DNA of 64,000 nt, taken from contig NZ_QJKD01000018.1 of assembly GCF_003201875.1 (NCBI RefSeq), positions 1-64,000 on the forward strand. Reading direction: 5' to 3'. Both the position numbers and the translations under genes were made by a program. Origin of the DNA: Hungatella effluvii (lineage in GTDB: Bacteria > Bacillota > Clostridia > Lachnospirales > Lachnospiraceae). This document shows positions 46,109-53,506 of this stretch, one piece after another. Within the stretch, counting starts at the first letter, position 1. Each line of letters opens with the position of its first letter. The notes below the pieces were generated by a model, which saw only the letters and a list, made by a program, of their open reading frames with translations, did not search any database and was not told the DNA's origin.

Positions 46109-47032
46109 TTATATCTTCTCACGCTGTCCATAAATTGACACATATTCTTTTTTAAAGGTGCTGAGATAGGCAGTTACCTTTTCTTTATCCAGGGAAAAAT
46201 ATCTCTGTAGTTTCTGAATAATGATATCCTCCGGAACCTGTTTTTCCAAATTATCCATGATCAATGCTCGTATTCCTTCTTCACGGCCTTTTAAAAGCCC
46301 CTCTTCCCTGCTGATCTCCTTCTCGCTGGCTATATGCATCTCTTCATCATATTCTGTAAGTATCACTTCACACACCTCCGCTCTGTGAGACGATAAAAAA
46401 TCCGCCAGTATATCGTTCCTGATACAGTAATCCACTGCAAGCTCTACCGCCTCCTCGAGAGAAGAAGCTTCTTTCAGTTCGTCACGCACCCTGCCGGTAA
46501 ATTCAGCATAATCTCTCAGCTTTTTGCACTGCTTCATCAATGTTTCATTATAGCCGCGGTTAATATTGATCACAGTAGCCTTCAGCTCGATGCAGGCTGC
46601 ATGTTCCGGATTCATATGGCAGAAAGACTGGGACAAGGGCAACACTGACCGCTCTGGTCTGTTCTCCGGCCCATTATAGAATACAACATACTGGGGAACC
46701 GGCAGCATAACGCGGCGGCTTCCATAGATGTTTAAGTGCCTTTTCTCAATATATTTGCGATATTCGTCCGAAAAATAAAACAGTCCCCGCAACGGCATAT
46801 TGGGATTCCACGTACTCTGGTGTTCCCAGAGGTTTAGAACCTCATCGATAAGGAAGGCGACATCATTCTTAAGTCCCATGTAAATCACGTCATCTAAGGT
46901 AACAATCTCCAATTCCTCCGGATCGCTGTACGAGGAACCGTTCATGGCATTATAAAGCTCCAGCAAATCCTTTTTTTCACAGAACGCCATGCGGAATAAC
47001 CTGTCTTTGTACTTCTTATTAATTTTTGTCAA
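46109..47032 (-). CDS. Rpn-type recombination-promoting nuclease / PD-(D/E)XK transposase family protein
   Basis: A protein of about 307 aa common in Lachnospiraceae. The nuclease core shows the expected Asp in LKNDVAFLID and the Glu-x-Gln of NLWEHQSTWNPNMPL (the EHQST-NPNMPLR signature), then ELKATVININRGYN. The C-terminal part is charged and helical. The start is probably the TTG at 47032 because GGAGGGACAATAC precedes it; the ATG at 47047 holds that ribosome site inside its codons and has none of its own. Such proteins nick DNA and can promote horizontal recombination. It lies next to copy B of the palindromic element, though I see no sign that it moves it. Confidence 0.82.
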   Translation of the reverse strand: MTKINKKYKDRLFRMAFCEKKDLLELYNAMNGSSYSDPEELEIVTLDDVIYMGLKNDVAFLIDEVLNLWEHQSTWNPNMPLRGLFYFSDEYRKYIEKRHLNIYGSRRVMLPVPQYVVFYNGPENRPERSVLPLSQSFCHMNPEHAACIELKATVININRGYNETLMKQCKKLRDYAEFTGRVRDELKEASSLEEAVELAVDYCIRNDILADFLSSHRAEVCEVILTEYDEEMHIASEKEISREEGLLKGREEGIRALIMDNLEKQVPEDIIIQKLQRYFSLDKEKVTAYLSTFKKEYVSIYGQREKI

Positions 47033-47095
47033 GTATTGTCCCTCCATTATACATCATATATTGGTATTATGCAATGGCTGCGTGAAAAAACAGTA

Positions 47096-47113
47096 CAGCA
47101 TTGCGCAATGCTG
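47096..47113. repeat. Perfect 18-bp palindrome at the edge of copy B
   Basis: CAGCATTGCGCAATGCTG (47096-47113) is a perfect palindrome. Its right end overlaps the left 8-bp duplication of copy B, so the element inserted at the rim of a pre-existing palindrome. Confidence 0.7.
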
Positions 47114-47115
47114 AT

Positions 47116-47404
47116 GTAACTACTCAGCCTTCGCTTCCGTCAGCCGCAGTCCGGTCCGGCGTTTCCGCTTCCCGAAACTTTCCAGTTCCGGTTTCGGGCA
47201 TAAGAAGTTCTAAACGTGCAGAATTTTTCTAAAAACCAGGGGAAATGCCCAAACTCGCGTTGCTCAGACAGGTGGACATTTCCCCTGAACGAAAAATTTT
47301 GCGCGTTAAGAACTTCTAATACCCTGCAAAGTCACAGGAAAGCTTCGGGAAGCGGAAACGCCGGACCGGACTGCGGCTGACGGAAGCGAAGGCTGAGTAG
47401 TTAC
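47116..47404 (+). mobile_element. Palindromic insertion element, copy B
   Basis: A 289-bp hairpin. Outer arms 47116-47183 and 47337-47404 match at 67 of 68 positions; the core is 47184-47336 (153 bp, same length as in A and C). The ends are GTAAC...GTTAC, the mirror of A and C in the third base. Flanks are ATGCTGAT (47108-47115) and ATGCCGAT (47405-47412), 7/8 alike. Relative to copy A the inner stem has two coupled base changes (GCGGTTCT/AGAACCGC becomes GAAGTTCT/AGAACTTC) that keep pairing. No open reading frame. Confidence 0.85.
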
Positions 47405-47658
47405 ATGCCGATTAGCATGACAAATGACCGATCATCCCCTCTCTGAGGTTCTACTTTAAATCATTCATTATGGAACGTTTGGCTGAAACGCCGGATACTG
47501 TTGATATATGCAACAGTTTTAGACTATCTGATCCAGTAAATTTCATGTGGATCCGCTTTGTTATTTAAGAATATCATACTTTCTGTCATACTGCAAGTTT
47601 TTTACTCCTATTTATGGTATTTTATATCAGGCAAATAGAACCGTATAGGCAAACAAAA
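47405..47658. other. Gene-free stretch right of copy B
   Basis: AT-rich sequence with the right 8-bp duplication, a small ATGC/GCAT repeat (47405-47418) and nothing else I can support. No ribosome site with a convincing frame was seen on either strand. Confidence 0.6.
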
Positions 47659-47691
47659 AATTCCTGGCCGAATTGCTTCAAACCAGGAATT
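47652..47691 (-). terminator. Intrinsic terminator of the fuc operon
   Basis: The stem AATTCCTGG / CCAGGAATT (47659-47667, 47683-47691) is followed on the minus strand by TTTTTTG. Confidence 0.8.
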
Positions 47692-47731
47692 ATTTTCGGG
47701 CATTCAATATGTGTCAATACCATGGTATATT

Positions 47732-48166
47732 CTAAACCACGCCCTTTTGCAGCAGAATATTCGCATATAACGCCTTCTCTCCCGTAGCGATAACCGCATA
47801 GGCCTTCTTCGCTTCCTCATAAAATGCAAACCGCTCGATATGGCCTATTGCACTGCCCTCCAGTCCGCTGCGCCGCTTCACGATTTCCTCATACGTATCC
47901 CATATGGGAGTTTCAACCGTATCTCCGCTCATAACTTCCATCAGACTGACCGGCTGGCTGACATAGGAGTCCAATGGGAAAAGCTCCAATACAGCCTCCA
48001 GCACTTCCGGGGCGGAGTGTCCATCCATGCGGATCACGATCCCGTCCCTTCCCATGGATTCCGACGGGAAATTACCATCAGCGATCACGAGGGTGTCACT
48101 GTGCCCCATCTCGCATAATACTTTGAGAAGCTGCGGGGACAGGATTGCAGGTATTCCTTTCAGCAT
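47732..48166 (-). CDS. fucU: L-fucose mutarotase (RbsD/FucU family)
   Basis: A 144-aa protein of the RbsD/FucU family that interconverts the alpha and beta anomers of L-fucose so that the isomerase can act. It starts MLKGIPAILSPQLLKVLCEMGHSDTLVIADGNFP in pattern (GHxD catalytic region at residues 21-24, ADxNFP after it) and ends with the family's Tyr-Ala-Asn motif (LYANILLQKGVV). It is the last gene of the fucose operon, 13 nt behind fucA, followed by a terminator. FucU rather than RbsD is chosen from the context. Confidence 0.92.
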   Translation of the reverse strand: MLKGIPAILSPQLLKVLCEMGHSDTLVIADGNFPSESMGRDGIVIRMDGHSAPEVLEAVLELFPLDSYVSQPVSLMEVMSGDTVETPIWDTYEEIVKRRSGLEGSAIGHIERFAFYEEAKKAYAVIATGEKALYANILLQKGVV

Positions 48167-48179
48167 AGTTCTGCTCTCC

Positions 48180-48866
48180 TCACTTTCCGTATTTCCTGTA
48201 GCCGGGATGTCTTCCAGTCACCTGATAACCTTCCCGCATGGAAATCAGGCGGTCAATATTCTCCCTTGAAATCTCTTTTGCCCCTCCCAGCAGATAGGCG
48301 TTGAGACTGATTTTCGCAAACAGCTCCAGCGTCTCCATCCGGTAATACGCTGTGATTAAATCGGCTCCGACAGTCAGCGCTCCGTGGTTCTGCAGGAGGA
48401 GGGCGTCATGTTCCCCCAGATACGGTGCAATCCGGTCGGGTACCTCGTAGGTGGAGGGAGTTCCGTAAGGCGTCACAGGTATGGAGCCAAGCGCGATTAC
48501 TGTCTCAATCATGGAATATTCGTCCAGAGGCTTATTGGCTACAGCATATCCGGTTGCGACAGGCGGATGAGCGTGAAGAACAGCTCCCACATCCGTCCTC
48601 TCTTTATAACAGCGCAGATGCATCTTGATCTCCGAGGACGGTTTCAGCCCGGCGAGCGCATCCAGGACCTGACCGTTCTGATCGATGTGTACCAGTTTTT
48701 CCGGCGTGATAAAGCTCTTGCTCATCCCGGTCGGTGTTGCCAGAAATGTTCCATCCGGCAGTTTTACTGACACATTGCCGTCATTGGCCGCTACCCAGCC
48801 CAGCTGCCACATTTTATGGCAGATATCGCAGATCTGTTCTCTCAATTCCATATACGTTAATTCCAT
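48180..48866 (-). CDS. fucA: L-fuculose-phosphate aldolase (class II aldolase)
   Basis: A 228-aa zinc aldolase that splits L-fuculose 1-phosphate into dihydroxyacetone phosphate and L-lactaldehyde. Visible motifs: GNVSVKLPDG, TPTGMSKS, the catalytic Glu in KPSSEIKMH, the zinc His pair in LHAHPPVATGYA, and the third zinc His in LLQNHGAL. The ATG follows GGAGGTAAGAAC. A palindromic element (copy C) separates it from the upstream kinase; without the insertion the two genes would be 17 nt apart. No lactaldehyde reductase (fucO) is visible in the window. Confidence 0.92.
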   Translation of the reverse strand: MELTYMELREQICDICHKMWQLGWVAANDGNVSVKLPDGTFLATPTGMSKSFITPEKLVHIDQNGQVLDALAGLKPSSEIKMHLRCYKERTDVGAVLHAHPPVATGYAVANKPLDEYSMIETVIALGSIPVTPYGTPSTYEVPDRIAPYLGEHDALLLQNHGALTVGADLITAYYRMETLELFAKISLNAYLLGGAKEISRENIDRLISMREGYQVTGRHPGYRKYGK

Positions 48867-48879
48867 GTTCTTACCTCCG

Positions 48880-48887
48880 GATTTTTA
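48880..48887. repeat. Target-site duplication, left of copy C
   Basis: GATTTTTA, matching GATTTTAA at 49179-49186 in 7 of 8 positions. Confidence 0.7.
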
Positions 48888-49178
48888 GTTACAATTCACG
48901 GCTGCTTTGTCCGTCCCCGCCGTCCGGTCCGCGCTGGTAGTTCGCACTCCGTTTCCTGTGACTTTGCAGGGTATTAGCGGTTCTTAACGCGCAGAATTTT
49001 TCGTTCAGGGGAAATGCCCACCTGTTTGAGCGCAGCGAGTTTGGGCATTTTCTCTGGCTTTTAGAAAAATACTGCACGTTTAGAACCGCTTATGCCCGAA
49101 ACCGGAACTGGAAACGGAGTGCGAACTACCAGCGCGGACCGGACGGCGGGGACGGACGAAGCAGCCGTGAATTGTAAC
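48888..49178 (-). mobile_element. Palindromic insertion element, copy C, inside the fuc operon
   Basis: A 291-bp hairpin in the orientation opposite to A and B. Outer arms 48888-48956 and 49110-49178 match at 68 of 69 positions; the core 48957-49109 is 153 bp and differs from copy A at only about 4 positions. The ends are GTTAC...GTAAC. It lies 4 nt after the kinase stop codon and 21 nt before the fucA start, leaving the fucA ribosome site intact. A stable hairpin here should influence operon expression through polarity or RNA cleavage. Confidence 0.87.
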
Positions 49179-49186
49179 GATTTTAA
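49179..49186. repeat. Target-site duplication, right of copy C
   Basis: GATTTTAA, which includes the stop codon of the kinase gene; partner of 48880-48887. Confidence 0.7.
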
Positions 49187-50649
49187 AGTATTTCCCTGTA
49201 TCTTTCATAGGCCTCTTCCCAGATTTCCCGGTCGCGCGGCTCGTAGACAACAGTATGCAGAGTATCCGCCAGCACGCGTCTCGCCTGAGCGAGGCCGTTT
49301 AACTCTCCCAGTGCCATGAATTGAGCCATGGCATTTCCGTAGACGGTCGCCTCCACCGGTCCTGCAACTACAGGCAGGCCGCAGGCATTGGCAGTCATCT
49401 GACACAGCAGTCCGCTCTGGGCACCGCCGCCGATGAGATGAATGACCGCGTACTGCTTTCCCGTACATGCTCTGATCTCGTCCATGGCTTTCCGGTACGC
49501 AAGCGCGAGGCTCTGATCGATGCAGCAGACGGTTTCCCCCTCAGACTGCGGAACCGGCTGCCCCGTTTTCTGACAGAACTGCCGGATTCGCTCAGGTATA
49601 TCACCGGCCGGGACAAATTCCGGCGCGTCCGGATTAATCAGGCTTTTTAAAGGTTCTGTGCAGGCGGCCTTCGCCTCCAGTTCTCCAAATCCGTATTCCT
49701 TTCCTTCCCGTATCCACTGTCTTCTGCTCTCCTGAATCAGCCACAGACCGATGATATTCTTTAAGAATGCGTATTTGCCTTCCAGCCCCGCCTCGTTGGT
49801 AATATTAAATTTCTTTGACATTTCGCTGATGACCGGCTCCGTAAGCTCCGTTCCGAACAGCCCCCACGTTCCGCAGCTGATAAACAGGAAATCCTCTTCG
49901 CGGGCCGGGATCGCCGCCATGGCGCTCTGGGTATCATGGCCAGCCACGGCGATCACCTCCACGGCCGGCACCCCCAGCTCTTTTCGGATTTCCGGACGCA
50001 GGCTTCCCGTTCTGACTGCTCCGGGGAGTATGTCACGCATTATTCCGGCCCGGAGTCCAAGCGTTTTCAGCAATCCGAAGGCCCACTTTCCCTTTCTCAT
50101 ATCCATCATCTGGGTGGTAGAGGCAATGGATTTTTCACTGATTTTCGCTCCGGATAAGAAATACTGGAACAGGTCCGGCATCAGAAGGAGGGCGTCTGCC
50201 CTTTCGAGAAGCTCCGGCCTCCGTTCCTTTACAGCCATCAGCTGAAACAGCGTGTTGATCTCCATCAACTGATTCCCGGTCAGTTCATAGAGAGGGTCTC
50301 TGCCGACCATTTTCAGCGTCTTTTCCATCATTCCGGCTGTCCGCCCATCCCGGTAGTGAACCGGATTGTCCAGCAGCCTTCCCTCGCGGTCCAGCAGACC
50401 GAAATCAACACCCCAGGTATCCACGCCGATACCGGAAATTGCTCCGTAAGCCTTTGACTTTACGATTCCCTGTTTCATCTCAAAGAAGAGGCGGAGCACA
50501 TCCCAGTACATGGTATCTCCCAGTTTCACCGGATCATTGGGGAAACGGTGGAGCTCGGAAATGGTAAAGGATGCCCCGTCAAACCCGCCCAGCATTACAC
50601 GGCCGCTGGAAGCTCCGTAATCAACGGCCAGTACCTGCTTTTCACTCAT
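49183..50649 (-). CDS. FGGY kinase of the rhamnulokinase group, acting as L-fuculokinase
   Basis: A 488-aa sugar kinase. The N-terminal phosphate loop reads VLAVDYGASSGRVMLG, GVDTWGVDFGLLD carries the catalytic-type Asp region, and the C-terminal domain has AVAGHDTQSAMAAIP, ISCGTWGLFG and LIGGGAQSGLLCQMTANACG. The sequence group is rhamnulokinase (RhaB-like) and not classical FucK, but its place between fucI and fucA argues that L-fuculose is the substrate. It ends just before copy C. The start follows GGCGGTGAAAGT, 12 nt after the fucI stop. Confidence 0.87.
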   Translation of the reverse strand: MSEKQVLAVDYGASSGRVMLGGFDGASFTISELHRFPNDPVKLGDTMYWDVLRLFFEMKQGIVKSKAYGAISGIGVDTWGVDFGLLDREGRLLDNPVHYRDGRTAGMMEKTLKMVGRDPLYELTGNQLMEINTLFQLMAVKERRPELLERADALLLMPDLFQYFLSGAKISEKSIASTTQMMDMRKGKWAFGLLKTLGLRAGIMRDILPGAVRTGSLRPEIRKELGVPAVEVIAVAGHDTQSAMAAIPAREEDFLFISCGTWGLFGTELTEPVISEMSKKFNITNEAGLEGKYAFLKNIIGLWLIQESRRQWIREGKEYGFGELEAKAACTEPLKSLINPDAPEFVPAGDIPERIRQFCQKTGQPVPQSEGETVCCIDQSLALAYRKAMDEIRACTGKQYAVIHLIGGGAQSGLLCQMTANACGLPVVAGPVEATVYGNAMAQFMALGELNGLAQARRVLADTLHTVVYEPRDREIWEEAYERYREIL

Positions 50650-50661
50650 ACTTTCACCGCC

Positions 50662-52455
50662 TTACCGGTACACAGGCCCGAACGCGGCGCACGCGCGGTA
50701 ATCCTGGCCCTCCGGATCCATGCCAAAGGCATTCCATGCGGCCGGACGGAAGATCTTCTCCTCCGGCACATTGTGCATGCTCACGGGTATTCTGAGCATG
50801 GAACACATAGTGATCAAATCGGCGCCGATATGGCCGTAGCTGATGGCGCCGTGATTGGCTCCCCAGTGATTCATCACGTCGTACGCGGTGGCAAATGCTC
50901 CCTTTCCCGTCACTCTCGGTGCGAACCAGGTACACGGCCACGTATAATCGGTTCGTTTCCAGAGTGTATCGCTCACTTCTTCCGGCAGCTTTACGGTCCA
51001 GCCCTCTGCGATTTGAAGAACAGGTCCCAGCCCCTTCACAAGATTTAAACGAATCATGGTTACCGGCATCTCACAGTCGGTCAAATATCTGGATGAAAAT
51101 CCGCCTCCCCGGAAATATCCGAAATCTGCTTCATTCCAGGTCGTGGCTGCCATGATGGCCTTCTGATCCTCTTCCGTCACCTCATACCACGGCTTCATCA
51201 CGGAGTTTCCGTCAGCGTCCTTCGCGCCTCCATTGGCATCGAGGCACGCCGCGCCGGAATTAATCAGATGAAGGAACCCATCCGCCTCCTTCGACCGTCC
51301 TTCCAGCTCGTAGCCTGCCGCCCGTTTTACCGCGTCGCCGCTCCAGTAGGTCCGGACATCGGCAAATATCTGTGCTCTGCCCGTCAGCAGTTTCATGAAC
51401 ATCATGCCAAGGCCGTTTAAGACATCATTTTCCGTCGCCAGTATGTAAGGCTCTCTTGCTCCGTTCCAGTCGAAGGAGGTATTCAGCATTGCCTCCGGGA
51501 AGTCACAGTTAGGATAGAAATCGGTCCACTGGCGCTGTCCCTGGAAACCGGCGGCAATGGCGTTATGGCCCACCTTTTCCTCCTCACAGCCTTCCGGAAG
51601 GTTCTGGTTTCCATTCATCAAATCTTTGATGATGCACATCATTTTCGCTAAGAATTCCCAATCCTTATCCTTCTGTTCGCGGCTCTTTCTCACTTCCTCC
51701 GGATTCTTGTCAAATCCTTCCATACAATACTTCTTCGTCCAGGCCAGAGCCTTTTCATATTCTGCATGATCGTAGATTTCCTCTGACATTCTGCGGATGA
51801 TCTCCACCTCATCAACCGACTCCACGCGCATTCCTAAATATTCTTCAATAAAGGCAGGGTCAATGATGGATCCGCCGATTCCCATACAGATGGATCCGAT
51901 CTGGAGATACGATTTTCCCCTCATGGTCGCCACCGCCACCGCGGCACGACCGAAACGAAGCAGCTTCTCCTTCACATCCTCCGGAATCTCCGTATCATCT
52001 GCTTCCTGCACGTCGTGGCCGTAGATTCCGAACGCGGGAAGCCCCTTCTGCGCATGAGTGGCCAGGACAGAAGCCAGATAAACCGCGCCCGGACGTTCTG
52101 TCCCGTTGAATCCCCAGACTCCCTTGATGGTCATCGGATCCATATCCATCGTCTCCGCCCCATAGCACCAGCATGGAGTCACTGTCAGGGTGATATCCAC
52201 GCCTTCTCTGCGGAACTTATCGGCGCAGGCCGCCGTTTCCCCCACTCTTCCGATGGTCGTATCCGCGATCACCACCTTCACCGGCTCGCCGTTGGAATAG
52301 CGTAAATGCTTCTTGAAAAGCTCTGCAGCCGCCTTCGCCATATTCATGGTCTGATCCTCTAAAGACTCCCGCACCTTTAAATACCCTCTTCTCCCGTCAA
52401 TGGTCGGTCTGATCCCGATCACCGGATAACTTCCCACTAATCTGCTCTCTGCCAT
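50662..52455 (-). CDS. fucI: L-fucose isomerase
   Basis: A 597-aa ketol isomerase, the usual length for the family, converting L-fucose to L-fuculose with Mn2+. The N-terminus VIGIRPTIDGRRGYLKVRES and the segment VWGFNGTERPGAVYLAS are highly typical; the mid part has ETMDMDPMTIKG and ICMGIGGSIIDPAF. The C-terminal domain includes APRVTGKGAFATAYDVMNHWGANHG-type residues with the His ligand in WGANHG. It is the first gene of the operon, behind AAGGAGGAATGTAAC, with an upstream box shared with the 25 kb operon. Confidence 0.94.
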   Translation of the reverse strand: MAESRLVGSYPVIGIRPTIDGRRGYLKVRESLEDQTMNMAKAAAELFKKHLRYSNGEPVKVVIADTTIGRVGETAACADKFRREGVDITLTVTPCWCYGAETMDMDPMTIKGVWGFNGTERPGAVYLASVLATHAQKGLPAFGIYGHDVQEADDTEIPEDVKEKLLRFGRAAVAVATMRGKSYLQIGSICMGIGGSIIDPAFIEEYLGMRVESVDEVEIIRRMSEEIYDHAEYEKALAWTKKYCMEGFDKNPEEVRKSREQKDKDWEFLAKMMCIIKDLMNGNQNLPEGCEEEKVGHNAIAAGFQGQRQWTDFYPNCDFPEAMLNTSFDWNGAREPYILATENDVLNGLGMMFMKLLTGRAQIFADVRTYWSGDAVKRAAGYELEGRSKEADGFLHLINSGAACLDANGGAKDADGNSVMKPWYEVTEEDQKAIMAATTWNEADFGYFRGGGFSSRYLTDCEMPVTMIRLNLVKGLGPVLQIAEGWTVKLPEEVSDTLWKRTDYTWPCTWFAPRVTGKGAFATAYDVMNHWGANHGAISYGHIGADLITMCSMLRIPVSMHNVPEEKIFRPAAWNAFGMDPEGQDYRACAAFGPVYR

Positions 52456-52496
52456 GTTACATTCCTCCTTGGAAAATCGTTTATTCTTATGAGATC

Positions 52497-52607
52497 ATAG
52501 TACCATCTCTTCGACGTATTTTCTTGTCTTATCATGGCAAATAATTGGACAATATTCCGATTCATCCATTGCGCAATCCGCACCTGTACCGTATAATTGG
52601 AAATTAT
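52497..52607 (-). promoter_or_regulatory. Control region between fucI and the divergent AraC gene
   Basis: A minus-strand -10 TACTAT (52497-52502) for fucI lacks a good -35. A 29-bp box at 52528-52556 lies where an activator would sit and matches 25088-25116 in 24 of 29 positions. ATAATTGG recurs at 52541 and at 52592 (the latter within ATAATTGGAAATTATA, close to the AraC gene). The pattern suggests binding by the AraC protein on both sides. Confidence 0.6.
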
Positions 52608-52646
52608 ATAGAATAAAATTCATGTTTGGAGTTGGTGATTTTAGAT

Positions 52647-53501
52647 ATGCATTATATAAAATATAAAGAAATGAAACATCATGGGACTGCAGATTTTCCA
52701 GCAGGCTATTACCATGTCACGGAAAGTCATCCGCAGTATGCCATGCCCTACCACTGGCACGAGGAGTTGGAGCTGATTCACATCATAAATGGTACGTTCC
52801 ACGTGACGATCAATGAAACCACACGGACTGCGGCCGCCGGAGATATTCTGCTTGTCAACAGCGGCGGGCTTCACGGCGGAACGCCCTATGACTGCGTCTA
52901 CGAATGCCTTGTATTTCCTGTCGGCCTCCTTTTCAGTCAGACCTTTGACTCTGACTTTTTAAAACGGCTTGACAGACAGGATTTGATCCTTGACGAATAT
53001 TTTCCGGCTGGGGAAGATACTGCGATTCACAGTCTGCTTAAGCGCCTCTTTGCGCTCATGCAGAATTCGGAGGAGGGAGGAAAGCTGCAGTGCCTGGGAC
53101 TGCTCTACCAGCTTATGGGACTGCTCTGCATGGATAAGCGGTATACCGTCTCTGACAAATCGGACTTATCCAGCCACAGGAATCTCTATCTTCTAAAAAA
53201 TGTACTGAACTACATCGATGCCCATTATACCGAGAAGATCGCTTTAAATGAACTGGCCCGCACAGCCGGGATGTCACCGAAATACTTCTGCCATTTTTTC
53301 TCCGAAATGACCGGGCGTACCCCCATCGATTACGTCAATTACTACCGGATTGAGAGGGCCTGCTGCCTCCTGGCGGGCACAGACAGCAGGGTCACGGATA
53401 TCGCCATGCTCTGCGGTTTTAACGATGTCAGTTATTTCACCCGGGCGTTTAAAAAATATAAGGGAAAATCACCGGGGCAGTATTTAAAGGCTCCGCTGTA
53501 A
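52647..53501 (+). CDS. AraC family regulator, probable fucose operon activator
   Basis: A 284-aa protein from ATG 52647. An N-terminal cupin sensing domain (about 15-130, with MPYHWHEELELIHIINGTF, a sugar-responsive AraC hallmark) is followed by a C-terminal double helix-turn-helix (about 185-284: ALNELARTAGMSPKYFCHFF and VTDIAMLCGFNDVSYFTRAF). It is divergent from fucI. No strong ribosome site is seen; a TTG start at 52626 is possible but unlikely. It probably activates fucI and perhaps the 25 kb operon (inference from shared boxes). Confidence 0.88.
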   Translation: MHYIKYKEMKHHGTADFPAGYYHVTESHPQYAMPYHWHEELELIHIINGTFHVTINETTRTAAAGDILLVNSGGLHGGTPYDCVYECLVFPVGLLFSQTFDSDFLKRLDRQDLILDEYFPAGEDTAIHSLLKRLFALMQNSEEGGKLQCLGLLYQLMGLLCMDKRYTVSDKSDLSSHRNLYLLKNVLNYIDAHYTEKIALNELARTAGMSPKYFCHFFSEMTGRTPIDYVNYYRIERACCLLAGTDSRVTDIAMLCGFNDVSYFTRAFKKYKGKSPGQYLKAPL

Positions 53502-53506
53502 TGCTG

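Noticed and set aside
46109..47032. Rpn-type protein as the transposase of the palindromic element
   Set aside because: It lies near copy B only, it is widespread without such elements, and it has no link to copies A and C. It is kept as a neighbour and not a partner.
48888..49178. Element as a group II intron, integron attC or tRNA-like gene
   Set aside because: There is no reverse transcriptase or domain V-like hairpin, no integrase recombination motifs and no cloverleaf; the ends and duplications fit DNA insertion better.
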